64,000 nt of DNA from Levilactobacillus lindianensis (GCF_003946095.1 NZ_RHOD01000007.1:1-64000), one strand, 5' to 3'. Positions 1 through 7,907 are shown, numbered from the stretch's first letter. Translations and numbers: made by a program. Notes: a model not told the origin generated them from the sequence alone.

Positions 1-41
1 GTGCTAGTGCGCCACGTTGAAAACGTGATAAAGTAGATGTA

Positions 42-112
42 CCCAAAGTAATCACTCCCTATATTGGTTGGAATTAGCTACTACCATTGTAAGTGATTGC
101 TTTGGGCTTTTT
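42..112 (+). terminator. Long-stem terminator-like hairpin
   Basis: CCCAAAGTAATCACT (42-56) pairs with AGTGATTGCTTTGGG (92-106), one G-T wobble, across a 35-nt loop, and is followed by CTTTTT. The gene it ends would lie left of the window or was lost when the IS remnant arrived. Confidence 0.55.
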
Positions 113-116
113 AATT

Positions 117-422
117 TCTGTTCGGATTAATTATAGAATTTGCCAAATGGAATTATGGGCACATTTGATCATATTCAATGTTGTTAGCCATATTAATGCG
201 GAAGTAGCGATTCCACAGAATAATTGTAATTATTCTTATCTAGTTAATTTTAAGATGTCATGCGTTGTTGTTCATAAAAGGTATAGACTATCACCAAAAA
301 CAAATAATGACCGAATCTTAATCGAAATAGGTCATTATTTACTACCGATCCGTCCAGATAGAAAAGATCGCAGGAAGATTAGTTCAAAAACACCAGTGTA
401 CTTTACGTATCGAGTAGCTTAA
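117..422 (+). pseudogene. IS4-family transposase, C-terminal remnant
   Basis: The frame encodes about 100 residues with the layout of an IS4 transposase C-terminus: a CQMELWAHLIIFNVV segment, a YLVNFKM segment, then the terminal LLPIRPDRKDRRK...YFTYRVA block that closes many of these enzymes. The catalytic DDE part is missing and no ribosome binding site precedes it, so it cannot make a working transposase. The family call rests on recognition of the C-terminal pattern. Confidence 0.55.
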
Positions 423-503
423 ACCAGATTGGTAAAATATTGTACGGCTTAAGCTTATTTAGTGTGCAATAAAATTAAATTGTAAGCATTAGTTAAATCA
501 CAA

Positions 504-543
504 AAAGCACCTATTTAATGAAAAATCACTAAATAAGTGCTTT
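504..543. terminator. Hairpin inside IS remnant
   Basis: AAAGCAC-c-TATTTA pairs with TAAATA-a-GTGCTTT. It probably is the transcription terminator after the transposase remnant. Confidence 0.4.
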
Positions 544-643
544 GATATACAAAGCCTAGTTTGTCAATAGCTTAACTTAATGACATTGGACTTTTGCCTC
601 AAACCCTATTTTATTGCTCTTCACCAGCACGAAGGGCAATGAC

Positions 644-681
644 TTGACAAAATGAACGAATCGTTATAATATTCATTCATT
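644..681 (+). promoter_or_regulatory. tetR promoter with overlapping operator
   Basis: TTGACA (644-649) and TATAAT (665-670) are 15 bp apart. An inverted repeat, AATGAACGAAT (651-661) / ATTCATTCATT (671-681), covers the spacer and the -10. The same arms with the same 9-bp gap recur before the next gene (1297-1323), which points to autoregulation by the TetR protein. Confidence 0.6.
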
Positions 682-700
682 ATCAAAGGAGCGAATGACA

Positions 701-1267
701 ATGGACGATAAAGAACGACGGTTAGCCAACAGTGCCCACGATCTCTTTTTACGACAGGGCTTTAAACACACCAGCATCGCACAGATCGCCCGTCACGCCG
801 ACGTGGCCGTGGGGACCTTCTACAATTTCTACGCGTCCAAGGACGATATCTTCGTTCGAATCTACAACGCCGAGAATGAACGAATCAAGGCCGAAATCAT
901 GGCCCGCGTCGACCTCACTGGTGACCCCGCTGCCGTGGTCAAGACGGTGGTTCAAGAGATCTTCACCAGTTCGGCGGACAATCGTATTCTCCAAGAGTGG
1001 TTCACCAATCCCAAACTCAATAATATTATCGCGCAGACCAATCAATCTGCCGTCGAGGAAAGCCTGGTCTATGCGACACTGATGAAGCTCATTGACCAAT
1101 GGCGTCAAACCGGAAAACTGAAGGACGATCTGAGCCAGGACCGTATCATCAGCCTCTTCAATGCCCTCACGGTAGTCGACTTCCATCAGAGTGAGATTCA
1201 AACCGACAGTTACTACCAACTGCTCAATGACCTCATCGCTAGTATTCTCTTATTCATTCTAAAATAG
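701..1267 (+). CDS. TetR/AcrR family transcriptional regulator
   Basis: A 188-residue regulator. Residues about 8-55 form the TetR helix-turn-helix (FKHTSIAQIARHADVAVGTFY, then FYASKDDIF); the rest is the helical ligand-binding domain. The start at 701 is preferred over the in-frame ATG at 695 because AAGGAG (686-691) is nine bases upstream of 701 but only three from 695. The operator in its own promoter and its twin before the following DUF4097 gene suggest that it represses both. The inducer is unknown. Confidence 0.85.
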   Translation: MDDKERRLANSAHDLFLRQGFKHTSIAQIARHADVAVGTFYNFYASKDDIFVRIYNAENERIKAEIMARVDLTGDPAAVVKTVVQEIFTSSADNRILQEWFTNPKLNNIIAQTNQSAVEESLVYATLMKLIDQWRQTGKLKDDLSQDRIISLFNALTVVDFHQSEIQTDSYYQLLNDLIASILLFILK

Positions 1268-1287
1268 CCGATTCGGTTATTTTTTTA
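1261..1287 (+). terminator. Terminator overlapping the tetR stop
   Basis: AATAGCCG-att-CGGTTATT followed by a T run. The stem starts in the last codons of tetR. Confidence 0.6.
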
Positions 1288-1296
1288 AATCTAAAG

Positions 1297-1323
1297 TGAA
1301 TGAATGCTAAACATATTCATTCA
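1297..1323. promoter_or_regulatory. TetR operator upstream of the DUF4097 gene
   Basis: TGAATGAAT (1297-1305) and ATTCATTCA (1315-1323) are perfect 9-bp arms with a 9-bp gap, matching the site in the tetR promoter. A -10-like TAAACA lies in the gap. Confidence 0.55.
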
Positions 1324-1343
1324 GATCAAAGGAGCCTTCTCTC

Positions 1344-2033
1344 ATGAAAAAAATCTTACTCATCTTCATCGTGCTTGCCTTGGTGCTCATCGCAGGTACT
1401 CTGGGGATCACGGCTAGTCAGCGGCGGCTCACCGTCAATACCGGCCGGATCGACCAGTTAACCCACCAGACTATCCCCCTGACGACGTAGCCACATCAGT
1501 TACAACTGGCCGTTCGAACGGCTCGGGTGACGATTCGAACCGGAGCTTCACCGACCATCAGCCTCAACCAGGTCGCCAAGTCCCAGTACCAGATTAAAGC
1601 CACGGCCGATCATCTCAGCATCACCGAACCCTTGGCTCACCAACATCAATTGACCATCGGCCACACGCCAACCATCGTGATTACCCTCCCAACTAATCAG
1701 ATCGATCACCTAGAAGTTAACCAACTTAACGGCACACTGAACCTACACTCACTGGCCATCAACACCGCTCAGATCACCCATCAGAATGGCACTACCACTG
1801 CGAATCACCTGACGCTTAGACGAGGCGGATATCTCACCAAACGCAACGGGGCCACGACGCTCACCGACCTCACTACCCACGGCCTTCAGGTTTCCGTCAA
1901 GAACGGACAGGCCAAGCGCAATGGTCGACGAGTCGCCAGCACCCACCACACTTACCGCCAGGCCGGCCAACATCCGTTACGGATTCGTAGTGGTAACGGC
2001 CAGGTAAAGCTGACCACAACATCAGCGCAATAG
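1344..2033 (+). pseudogene. DUF4097-like envelope protein interrupted by a stop
   Basis: The frame starts at ATG 1344 after AAAGGAG and encodes a membrane anchor (MKKILLIFIVLALVLIAGT). It meets an in-frame TAG at 1488-1490 after 48 codons, then stays open in the same frame to TAG 2031-2033. The downstream part has the repetitive short-strand pattern of DUF4097 (putative adhesin, beta-helix) proteins, with phrases such as VNQLNGTLNLHSL and TKRNGATTLTDL. A CAG-to-TAG change would explain the break. No restart site with a good ribosome binding site follows the stop. Alternatives are stop readthrough or a sequencing error. Confidence 0.7.
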
Positions 2034-2046
2034 ATCTCACTCGTTT

Positions 2047-2080
2047 AAAAAAAGGCGATGTCCACGGACATCGCCTCTTC
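2047..2080 (-). terminator. Terminator for the HxlR unit
   Basis: GGCGATGTCC / GGACATCGCC is a perfect 10-bp stem (2054-2075). Read leftward it is followed by seven T, so it fits the minus-strand genes; it may also stop rightward transcription. Confidence 0.65.
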
Positions 2081-2095
2081 ATCATATCTAAGTGT

Positions 2096-2362
2096 TTATT
2101 CCGTAATACAAGCTTGAATAGCCCGGAACACTGGACGCAAGCTTTCTCCCTCGGCCGTCAGACCCCAGCGCCATTGTTTCACATGAAACATTATCAGGTG
2201 GCGGTGCCACAATCGCCACAGTTCACGCCACGATCCCAGTAAGCGTAGCTGGCCACTGGTAGCCGGACCAACCGCCAGCCGTAGCAACAGCCGCCACTGT
2301 GTCGGCGATGTCACCATCCGTTGGGTGCGTTGCATCCCCGAAATTCTGGTTTCCATGGGCAT
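2096..2362 (-). CDS. Small hypothetical protein, winged-helix-like
   Basis: An 88-residue basic, tryptophan-rich protein of no family I can name. The segment WRWGLTAEGESLRPVF resembles the wing-to-last-helix part of HxlR/MarR regulators (compare YSLTETGRSLGKI in the upstream gene), so it may be a short or decayed winged-helix relative. It starts 18 bases after the HxlR stop behind a GGGGG ribosome binding site, so it is probably co-transcribed. A parS-like palindrome (2175-2190) lies inside the coding frame as MFHVKQ. Confidence 0.5.
   Translation of the reverse strand: MPMETRISGMQRTQRMVTSPTQWRLLLRLAVGPATSGQLRLLGSWRELWRLWHRHLIMFHVKQWRWGLTAEGESLRPVFRAIQACITE
2175..2190. repeat. parS-like palindrome TGTTTCACATGAAACA
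   Basis: Perfect 16-bp palindrome matching the ParB/Spo0J site consensus of Firmicutes. One of seven copies in the window. Confidence 0.6.
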
Positions 2363-2380
2363 CCCCCACTTTCGTTGGCC

Positions 2381-2755
2381 TTAGGTCGTCTCTAAGAGAT
2401 GGTCGAAGCCCGCGTGATCATTTTCAATCTCCACGTCAGGCAGCTCATCCGCACGTCGTTCACCCCAGAGTGACATCTGGAGGAGAATCTTTCCTAACGA
2501 TCGGCCCGTCTCCGTCAGACTGTAAACCACCTTAAATGGGGCCCGGTCACCTTGAACCTGCCGATCAATGATGCCATCGTCCTCTAGTTCACGAAGCTGT
2601 TGCGTCAACACCTTCTGTGAAATGTCGGGTAACATCCGGCGCAAGTCACAGGTCCGCTGAGGCTGGACGCTCAAGTGGCAGAGTAACTGGGGCTTCCATT
2701 TACCGCTAATCACGGCTAGAGTGGCCTCGACTCCTAATTGATACGTTTTTTTCAT
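2381..2755 (-). CDS. HxlR family winged-helix regulator
   Basis: A 124-residue regulator with the HxlR fold: ISGKWKPQLLCHLS in helix 1, LPDISQKVLTQQLRELEDDGII as the recognition region and VYSLTETGRSL in the wing. It lacks the N-terminal cysteine used by redox-sensing members such as YodB. Two copies of TACC(C)AAAAGGT lie upstream near its promoter, typical of HxlR autoregulation. It leads a two-gene minus-strand unit. Confidence 0.85.
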   Translation of the reverse strand: MKKTYQLGVEATLAVISGKWKPQLLCHLSVQPQRTCDLRRMLPDISQKVLTQQLRELEDDGIIDRQVQGDRAPFKVVYSLTETGRSLGKILLQMSLWGERRADELPDVEIENDHAGFDHLLETT

Positions 2756-2797
2756 CCCGCGAACCCTCCTCGATGTTTTTAACCATTGTAACCGTTA

Positions 2798-2832
2798 GAT
2801 TACCTTTTGGGTAGTAGGCACCTTTTGGTAAC
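2798..2832. promoter_or_regulatory. Probable HxlR operator
   Basis: Read on the minus strand, two near-identical elements, TTACCAAAAGGTG and CTACCCAAAAGGTAA, lie side by side just upstream of a -10-like TACAAT (2784-2791) and the regulator's GAGGAGG ribosome binding site. Placement over the -35 region suggests repression. Confidence 0.5.
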
Positions 2833-2931
2833 CATCGCTCAGCTAGCAGCAACCCCTCATTTTAAAATTAATTATTAATAATTAGCACATTGATAATTAA
2901 TAATTATTAGTTCAATCGCCGTGCCGGCAAC

Positions 2932-2970
2932 AAAAAGAGTTGCCCAGTCCTTTCAGACCTAGCAACTCTG
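2932..2970 (-). terminator. Terminator of the cation exporter gene
   Basis: AGAGTTGC (2936-2943) pairs with GCAACTCT (2962-2969). On the minus strand it is followed by TTTTG. The flanking AT-rich bases 2867-2910 contain two small palindromes of the TAATAATTATTA type with no clear role. Confidence 0.6.
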
Positions 2971-2978
2971 CCCATTCA

Positions 2979-3956
2979 CTAATCCTTAGGCACCGCCATG
3001 ACATCCGTATCCACAATCCCGAATCGGCGACGCATCGTGGCTTCAATTTCTTCACCCAAGCGATAACTATCCTGAACCTCCATGTGAGGGTCCACCACAA
3101 TAATCAAATCTAACGTAACGACATTCCCGTTATAATGGGCGTTCAGTTCGCGAACCCCTTGGACCTCAGGAAAGGCCAACACGGCCTGACGGAACTGTTC
3201 CTCGGCCTGTGGATCAAAGTAATCCGCTAAGTTTAGGCTACTCTCCCGGAAAATTTTGACACCTGCCGTCAGGATAAAAATCCCCACAACGATACTGGCA
3301 GCACCATCCAACCATTCGAAACGAAAGAGTAACGCACCAGCAATGGCAATTAGGGTCCCGACACTCGTCACGGCATCGCTCAGACTATCCTGAGCGGCAG
3401 CCGTCAATGAGGCATTTTGCAATTTTCGCCCGGCGCGCCGGTTAGACCACCAAACGATTAGCATGATTAACGCGGCAATCCCCGCCCCAACCAAAGTGAT
3501 CGGCTGAGGAATCGTCTGTTTTCCCGTGTGTAGCAGGCTTTTAACGCCACTAAACATGACGCTCCCGGCGATGGCAACCATCACAATCCCAGTAATTAAT
3601 GTGAAGACGGTCTCGTAACGGAAACGGGTCAATTGCAGGCGCTGGTCGTCCTGTTGTAACTCCGCGGACAACGGTTGCCCGATCAGGTCATCGTCATCAA
3701 TATCACTGGCAATGTGGTTACCCATTAATAGTAATGCGGTCGAGATAATCCCAGATAGATTATTCAAGGCGTCCGCCCGTAAGGTTTGTGAACGCCCCAC
3801 AATCGCCAAATAGAACTCAATGACGGAGATGCCCACGTAGGCCACAACGTTCATCGCCAGATGCCAGCGAGCGCCCTTTAGTTTCTTCAATTCAGCCGCC
3901 TGACGTTCCTCCCACGCAATCTGTTCGGATTGACGGTGTGCCTTTAAGTCCTTCAT
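2979..3956 (-). CDS. Cation diffusion facilitator (metal exporter)
   Basis: A 325-residue CDF transporter that should export divalent metal against protons. A soluble N-terminus of about 30 residues is followed by six membrane segments and a C-terminal metal-regulatory domain (QFRQAVLAFPEVQGVREL...). TM5 keeps the D-x3-D site (AAAQDSLSDAV). The TM2 site reads ADALNN, that is D-x3-N instead of D-x3-D, so the metal may differ from zinc; manganese or iron export are options. Ribosome binding site GGGAGG; own terminator downstream. Monocistronic. Confidence 0.85.
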   Translation of the reverse strand: MKDLKAHRQSEQIAWEERQAAELKKLKGARWHLAMNVVAYVGISVIEFYLAIVGRSQTLRADALNNLSGIISTALLLMGNHIASDIDDDDLIGQPLSAELQQDDQRLQLTRFRYETVFTLITGIVMVAIAGSVMFSGVKSLLHTGKQTIPQPITLVGAGIAALIMLIVWWSNRRAGRKLQNASLTAAAQDSLSDAVTSVGTLIAIAGALLFRFEWLDGAASIVVGIFILTAGVKIFRESSLNLADYFDPQAEEQFRQAVLAFPEVQGVRELNAHYNGNVVTLDLIIVVDPHMEVQDSYRLGEEIEATMRRRFGIVDTDVMAVPKD

Positions 3957-4190
3957 ATTTCAACCTCCCTGCTCCTAATTCAATAAGTCTATTATAGTAT
4001 CTTTCGCCGGAAACGAGCAGACTATGGCACCAATCATCGGTAAAATTGTGAAACTTGTTCGATTTTTCATTAATTAAATTTATTTGTTGGAAACGACTCC
4101 TTTAATTTCCAATGACGGCCACAAAGCAAGCTATACCAACGTCTCACCCCCAATTGTTAAATGACCGAACTAATCTTTCTAGAAAAGCTA

Positions 4191-4219
4191 TTGCAAACTG
4201 TAAGTGCCTACGTTATAAT
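4191..4219 (+). promoter_or_regulatory. Promoter of the iron alcohol dehydrogenase
   Basis: TTGCAA (4191-4196) and TATAAT (4214-4219) with a 17-bp spacer. The rest of the gap 3957-4277 shows only the leftward exporter start region. Confidence 0.75.
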
Positions 4220-4277
4220 TACTTTGTGAAATAGGTGTTAAAGATTTTCAAAACTTCTGAAAGAAGGCATTTTTATT

Positions 4278-5450
4278 ATGGCTGAACGTAGTTATGATTT
4301 TCTGATGCCCAGTGTCAACTTTTTTGGCCCTGGCGTAATTAACAAGATTGGTGACCGTGCAAAGATGCTTGGCATGAAGAAACCCGTTATTGTGACGGAT
4401 AAATTCTTGGAAAGCATGGAAAACGGTGCTGTTCAACAAACTTTGGACTCACTCAAGGCTGCCGGTGTCGACTACGTCATCTACAACAACGTCGAACCGA
4501 ACCCTAAGATTCGGAACATTAAAGAAGTCAAGAAGCTCTACGAAGAATCTGGTGCAGATTCCATCATTACCGTCGGTGGGGGATCTGCCCATGATACTGG
4601 TAAGGGTGCCGGGATCATTTTGACCAACGGCGATGACATTACCAAGTTGGCCGGAATCGAAACTCTCGACAAGGCTTTACCACCATTAATTGCGGTCAAC
4701 ACGACTGCCGGGACTGGTTCAGAACTGACCCGTCACGCTGTGATTACCAACGAAGAAACCCACTTGAAGTTCGTCGTCGTTTCATGGCGGAACATTCCAC
4801 TGGTTTCCTTCAACGACCCAACCTTAATGCTGGATGTACCTAAGGGCTTAACCGCCGCTACGGGAATGGATGCCTTTGTTCAATCCATCGAACCCTACGT
4901 TTCAGTGGATCACAACCCTATCACCGACTCGCAATGTATCGAAGCCATTAAATTAATTGAAAATTCATTAAGAGAAGCCGTTGCCAACGGCCACAACCTG
5001 GAAGCCCGGACCAAGATGGTCGAAGCTGAAATGTTAGCCGGTATGGCCTTCAACAACGCCAACTTAGGTTACGTCCACGCCATGGCTCACCAACTTGGTG
5101 GCCAATACGACGCCCCACATGGTGTCTGCTGTGCATTGCTCTTGCCTTACGTTGAAGAATACAACATCATCGCTTGCCCAGAACGCTTTGCCGAATTAGC
5201 AAAGATCATGGGTGAAAACACAGAAGGCTTATCAACGCGTGACGCTGCCGAATTGGCCATCAAGGCCATGAAGCAGATGTCTCAAGACGTTGGTATTCCT
5301 AAGTCCATCAAGGAAATCGGTGCCAATCCGGAAGACTTCGAACTGATGGCTGAAAACGCCTTGAAAGACGGGAACGCCTTCTCTAACCCACGTAAGGGGA
5401 CGAAGGAAGATATCGTTAAGATTTTCCAAGCCGCTTACGACGCTGAATAA
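4278..5450 (+). CDS. Iron-containing alcohol dehydrogenase, 1,3-propanediol type
   Basis: A 390-residue group III alcohol dehydrogenase. The NAD(P) motif GGGSAHDTGKG is at about residue 100. The N-terminus (YDFLMPSVNFFGPGV) resembles lactobacillar 1,3-propanediol dehydrogenases, which reduce 3-hydroxypropionaldehyde to reoxidise NADH in heterofermentation. Compared with Klebsiella DhaT ligands D194/H198/H263/H277, this protein has D198, Q202, H267 and H281. The second metal ligand is therefore glutamine. Strong own promoter, ribosome binding site GAAGG and terminator. The substrate is inferred. Confidence 0.85.
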   Translation: MAERSYDFLMPSVNFFGPGVINKIGDRAKMLGMKKPVIVTDKFLESMENGAVQQTLDSLKAAGVDYVIYNNVEPNPKIRNIKEVKKLYEESGADSIITVGGGSAHDTGKGAGIILTNGDDITKLAGIETLDKALPPLIAVNTTAGTGSELTRHAVITNEETHLKFVVVSWRNIPLVSFNDPTLMLDVPKGLTAATGMDAFVQSIEPYVSVDHNPITDSQCIEAIKLIENSLREAVANGHNLEARTKMVEAEMLAGMAFNNANLGYVHAMAHQLGGQYDAPHGVCCALLLPYVEEYNIIACPERFAELAKIMGENTEGLSTRDAAELAIKAMKQMSQDVGIPKSIKEIGANPEDFELMAENALKDGNAFSNPRKGTKEDIVKIFQAAYDAE

Positions 5451-5545
5451 ACTTTATCATGACGCTTTTCACTAACAACTCATGCGAAGGCTATGCGCCT
5501 AACCACCACATAGCCGTTGGTTCCCTGGATTGAGGACCAACCTTA

Positions 5546-5574
5546 ACCGCCACCTTGCCGGGTGGCGGTTTTTG
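5546..5574 (+). terminator. Terminator of the iron alcohol dehydrogenase
   Basis: ACCGCCACC-n6-GGTGGCGGT followed by TTTTT. Confidence 0.8.
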
Positions 5575-5587
5575 TGTTGCCCGCAAA

Positions 5588-5628
5588 TAAAAAATGCACG
5601 GTCACCAATCGATGGCCGTGCATTTTCT
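5588..5628 (-). terminator. Hairpin ending the GyrI-like gene
   Basis: AAAATGCACGG (5591-5601) pairs with CCGTGCATTTT (5616-5626), with A/T tails on both sides, so it can work in both directions. Confidence 0.7.
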
Positions 5629-6256
5629 AGTCTTTAGCCGCCAAACGGTAACGGAGCACCGTTTTACCCTTCTCCGGTGCAGTTCGTCGGGGGTCCGTCA
5701 AGTAAATTTCACGGTGCCAGTAGTCCCCCATTGTTGGCACGATCTGCTCATGCTGCTCACTGACGATGGCCTGCATCTTTGCAAAGGTCGCGGGTTCATC
5801 ATCAAAGGGCCCGTGATGCATCGCCTGCAGGACCCGGCCCTCCGTGTATGAGGTCCACTTGAGAGCGGGTAACCAAGGATTAGTCTTCTTGTGCATTACC
5901 CGATCCAAGCTCGCCAGGAAGTCCGCCTCCGTCAGTCGATCCGGCTGACGCAACATAATTTGATAACGTAACGCCGACTTGTTTAACTCGGTGCCCTTAG
6001 ACCCGTCGTCGGTGGTCCAGACGCCCTCCAAGGGGTAGACGGTATATACGTAGGGATCGCCCAGTTCGCCGCGTTTCAAAGCCATTCGCAGGTCATACGC
6101 GACCGGATACAGGGCACCAATCTGTTCACTGAACTCAGGCCGGTTCGGATCACCCGTTCCGGCTAGTGTAATGAAGTTCATCCGAGGTAGCGTTAAGATT
6201 GTCGGCTGTTTAGGGAGATACCAGTCTTTTTCGGCCTTTCGCCATTCGTGTTTCAC
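5627..6256 (-). CDS. GyrI-like small-molecule binding protein
   Basis: A 209-residue stand-alone GyrI/SOUL-like ligand-binding protein. It carries the family phrases LPRMNFITLAGTGDPN near the N-terminus, YTVYPLEGVW around residue 75 and the C-terminal DYWHREIYLTDPRR. Such proteins bind or degrade cytotoxic small molecules. The start is GTG at 6254-6256 behind GGAGGG. This GTG is the centre of a parS-like palindrome. Downstream of a second GyrI-like gene on the same strand. Confidence 0.75.
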   Translation of the reverse strand: MKHEWRKAEKDWYLPKQPTILTLPRMNFITLAGTGDPNRPEFSEQIGALYPVAYDLRMALKRGELGDPYVYTVYPLEGVWTTDDGSKGTELNKSALRYQIMLRQPDRLTEADFLASLDRVMHKKTNPWLPALKWTSYTEGRVLQAMHHGPFDDEPATFAKMQAIVSEQHEQIVPTMGDYWHREIYLTDPRRTAPEKGKTVLRYRLAAKD

Positions 6257-6264
6257 GTGAAACC
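6249..6264. repeat. parS-like palindrome, 15 of 16
   Basis: TGTTTCACGTGAAACC. It overlaps the GTG start codon of the GyrI-like gene. Confidence 0.5.
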
Positions 6265-6314
6265 CTCCGTTTCGTTTGGTGCTTAAAAATCTTCAAAGTT
6301 ATTTTGCTGAAATG

Positions 6315-6378
6315 TGTGACAAAAGACAGCTGGCTCCGCTTCACCCCGATAGTCATTGACTAACTGTCTTTTGTCACA
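6315..6378. repeat. 15-bp inverted repeat with 34-bp loop
   Basis: TGTGACAAAAGACAG (6315-6329) and CTGTCTTTTGTCACA (6364-6378) are perfect arms just after the stop of the upstream minus-strand gene. No T run follows on the minus strand, so a simple terminator is doubtful. It may limit readthrough into the second GyrI-like gene. Confidence 0.5.
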
Positions 6379-6381
6379 CTC

Positions 6382-6852
6382 TTACTTTTCTACCAAAGGA
6401 ACCAACATCTCACCATGCACCCCGTCAGCGTCTTGCCCCGTCATACAGGAAGTGTTGGGCCCGCCCACGTAGGCGTAATCCTTGAGCTGCGGTAAGATTT
6501 CGCCGAAAGCCGGTCCCTCTAACGCATTATACAAACCCATCTGATCGCTAGTCGTTCCTTGAATGACCAAGTACTTTCCGGCTGGAAAGGCAATCAGCCG
6601 TTGGCCCGTCGCTACCGTCGTGCTGGGGTCGACCTGCTTACCAGCGTAGTAATGAAATTCGCCGTTAACGGCTTCGTTAACCGCATATGGATAGTTGGTG
6701 ATGCCAGCCAAGTCATCCAAAGCGTGGTCCGCATTGATTTTCTGCCAGAAGTCCGCCTTCTGTTGGCCCATTTCAGAGAAGCCGCCGGTCAGCACCATTC
6801 CAATACCTAAAACTGTAAATGCTGGTTTTTCTTCGATTGTATAAGTTGTCAT
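6382..6852 (-). CDS. GyrI-like effector-binding protein
   Basis: A 156-residue AraC-effector/GyrI-like domain protein (TIEEKPAFTVLGIGMVL at the start, YYAGKQVDPSTTV in the middle, AFPAGKYLVIQGT near residue 105). The ATG at 6852 is chosen because GGAGGTCACGAAC precedes it. It is divergent from a WYL regulator with a 77-bp gap, which suggests that the regulator controls it. Its ligand is unknown. Confidence 0.75.
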   Translation of the reverse strand: MTTYTIEEKPAFTVLGIGMVLTGGFSEMGQQKADFWQKINADHALDDLAGITNYPYAVNEAVNGEFHYYAGKQVDPSTTVATGQRLIAFPAGKYLVIQGTTSDQMGLYNALEGPAFGEILPQLKDYAYVGGPNTSCMTGQDADGVHGEMLVPLVEK

Positions 6853-6929
6853 GTTCGTGACCTCCATTTCTTGATACACTGAGTATAATCGTTAACCGTA
6901 CCAAAAACTGACACCATTTGGAGGCAACC

Positions 6930-7889
6930 ATGACTAAAACGTCGCGAATCAATACCATGATGCGTTATATCAACAATCGTCAGGTCTTCACCATTCGTGA
7001 ACTGATGGCGCAATTTCAAGTCTCGCGGAGCACGGTAATTCGCGATCTCAATAGTATTCAGGAACTGGGAATGCCGCTAACCGCTACGGTGGGACGCGAC
7101 GGCGGCTATGCCGTTCTGGCCAACCGCCTCCTACCGGCCGTGCAGTTCAACAATGAAGAATTGAAAGCCCTCTTCGTGAGCTTTCTTGCCACACTCAATA
7201 CCCAGTTGCCCTATCTGGAGAATCGAAATACTCTGACTGAGAAGCTCGTCGCCATTGCCTCACAGACCCAACAAGATGATCTGCTAACTCTCCAGGAACT
7301 CTTGGTCTTCGACCACACGAATCCCCGCAATCCGAAATTAACCGAGCTCACGGACTTCGCCCCCGCCCTTTTAAAGCCTCTGCTCAACACCTGTCTGCGC
7401 ACCCGTCAGCTGGTCATCACGACCAGTTCCGGCACCCACACGGTCTGGGTCCAACACGTTTTCACTCGTCAGGCGACCTGGTACGTCGCCGCCTGGGATC
7501 TGACAACGCAACGTTTCTGCCAATTGGCCGTCGCCGACATGCAGGCCGTTCAGCCGGTTGCCCAAGAACAGGCGATCGATCCTGCCGCGATTAACGCAGC
7601 CATTCGACAAGCCCAGCCCGCAGTGAACGTCCGCATCAGCCTGACCGCCCCTGCTATTCAGCAATTCCACAATCATCCCCATCCCACGGCCGTCCTCCAA
7701 TATCGCGATCCCTTTCAGCAGACCGCCTTGTTGGAATGTACCGTCGAGACCACGGATACCCAAGCCGTCCGGGACTTCTCGAACTGGTTTCGTTATTTAG
7801 GGCCAACCGCACGATTGGAAATGGCCCCAACCGCCGTGACCGCCGACCTCCGCCAGCTCGCCAATGACCTGTTAACCAACCTCCCCTAA
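6930..7889 (+). CDS. HTH-WYL transcriptional regulator (YafY type)
   Basis: A 319-residue regulator. The N-terminal DeoR-type helix-turn-helix (RQVFTIRELMAQFQVSRSTVIRDLNSIQ, residues about 14-45) is followed by the WYL domain (TWYVAAWDLTTQRFCQLAVADM) and a C-terminal WCX extension. ATG 6930 has GGAGG five bases before it; the upstream TTG is unsupported. It faces the GyrI-like pair and probably regulates it in response to a small ligand. Confidence 0.85.
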   Translation: MTKTSRINTMMRYINNRQVFTIRELMAQFQVSRSTVIRDLNSIQELGMPLTATVGRDGGYAVLANRLLPAVQFNNEELKALFVSFLATLNTQLPYLENRNTLTEKLVAIASQTQQDDLLTLQELLVFDHTNPRNPKLTELTDFAPALLKPLLNTCLRTRQLVITTSSGTHTVWVQHVFTRQATWYVAAWDLTTQRFCQLAVADMQAVQPVAQEQAIDPAAINAAIRQAQPAVNVRISLTAPAIQQFHNHPHPTAVLQYRDPFQQTALLECTVETTDTQAVRDFSNWFRYLGPTARLEMAPTAVTADLRQLANDLLTNLP

Positions 7890-7891
7890 GA

Positions 7892-7907
7892 TGTTTCATG
7901 TGAAACA
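7892..7907. repeat. parS-like palindrome TGTTTCATGTGAAACA
   Basis: Perfect 16-bp palindrome directly after the WYL gene stop. Confidence 0.6.

Larger units (their letters stand above)
113..589. mobile_element. Degenerate IS4-family element (right part)
   Basis: This AT-rich stretch contrasts with the GC-richer genes after it. It holds the 3' part of a transposase reading frame (117-422), a hairpin (504-543) and a possible terminal inverted repeat, CTTAACTTAATGACATTGG (571-589), which resembles IS231/IS4-type ends. No left end or full transposase is visible. The boundaries are inferred. Confidence 0.45.

Noticed and set aside
1-112. tracrRNA or CRISPR-related RNA at the left edge
   Set aside because: The hairpin has no repeat-like anti-repeat and no cas gene or array is in the window; a simple terminator explains it.
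749-1219. 156-codon minus-strand ORF
   Set aside because: Antisense to the clear TetR gene, without ribosome binding site or domain.
2867-2910. TAATAATTATTA palindromes as operators or origins
   Set aside because: Similar AT-rich palindromes occur at 21511-21550 and 49007-49025 with no shared gene context; low sequence complexity makes chance likely.
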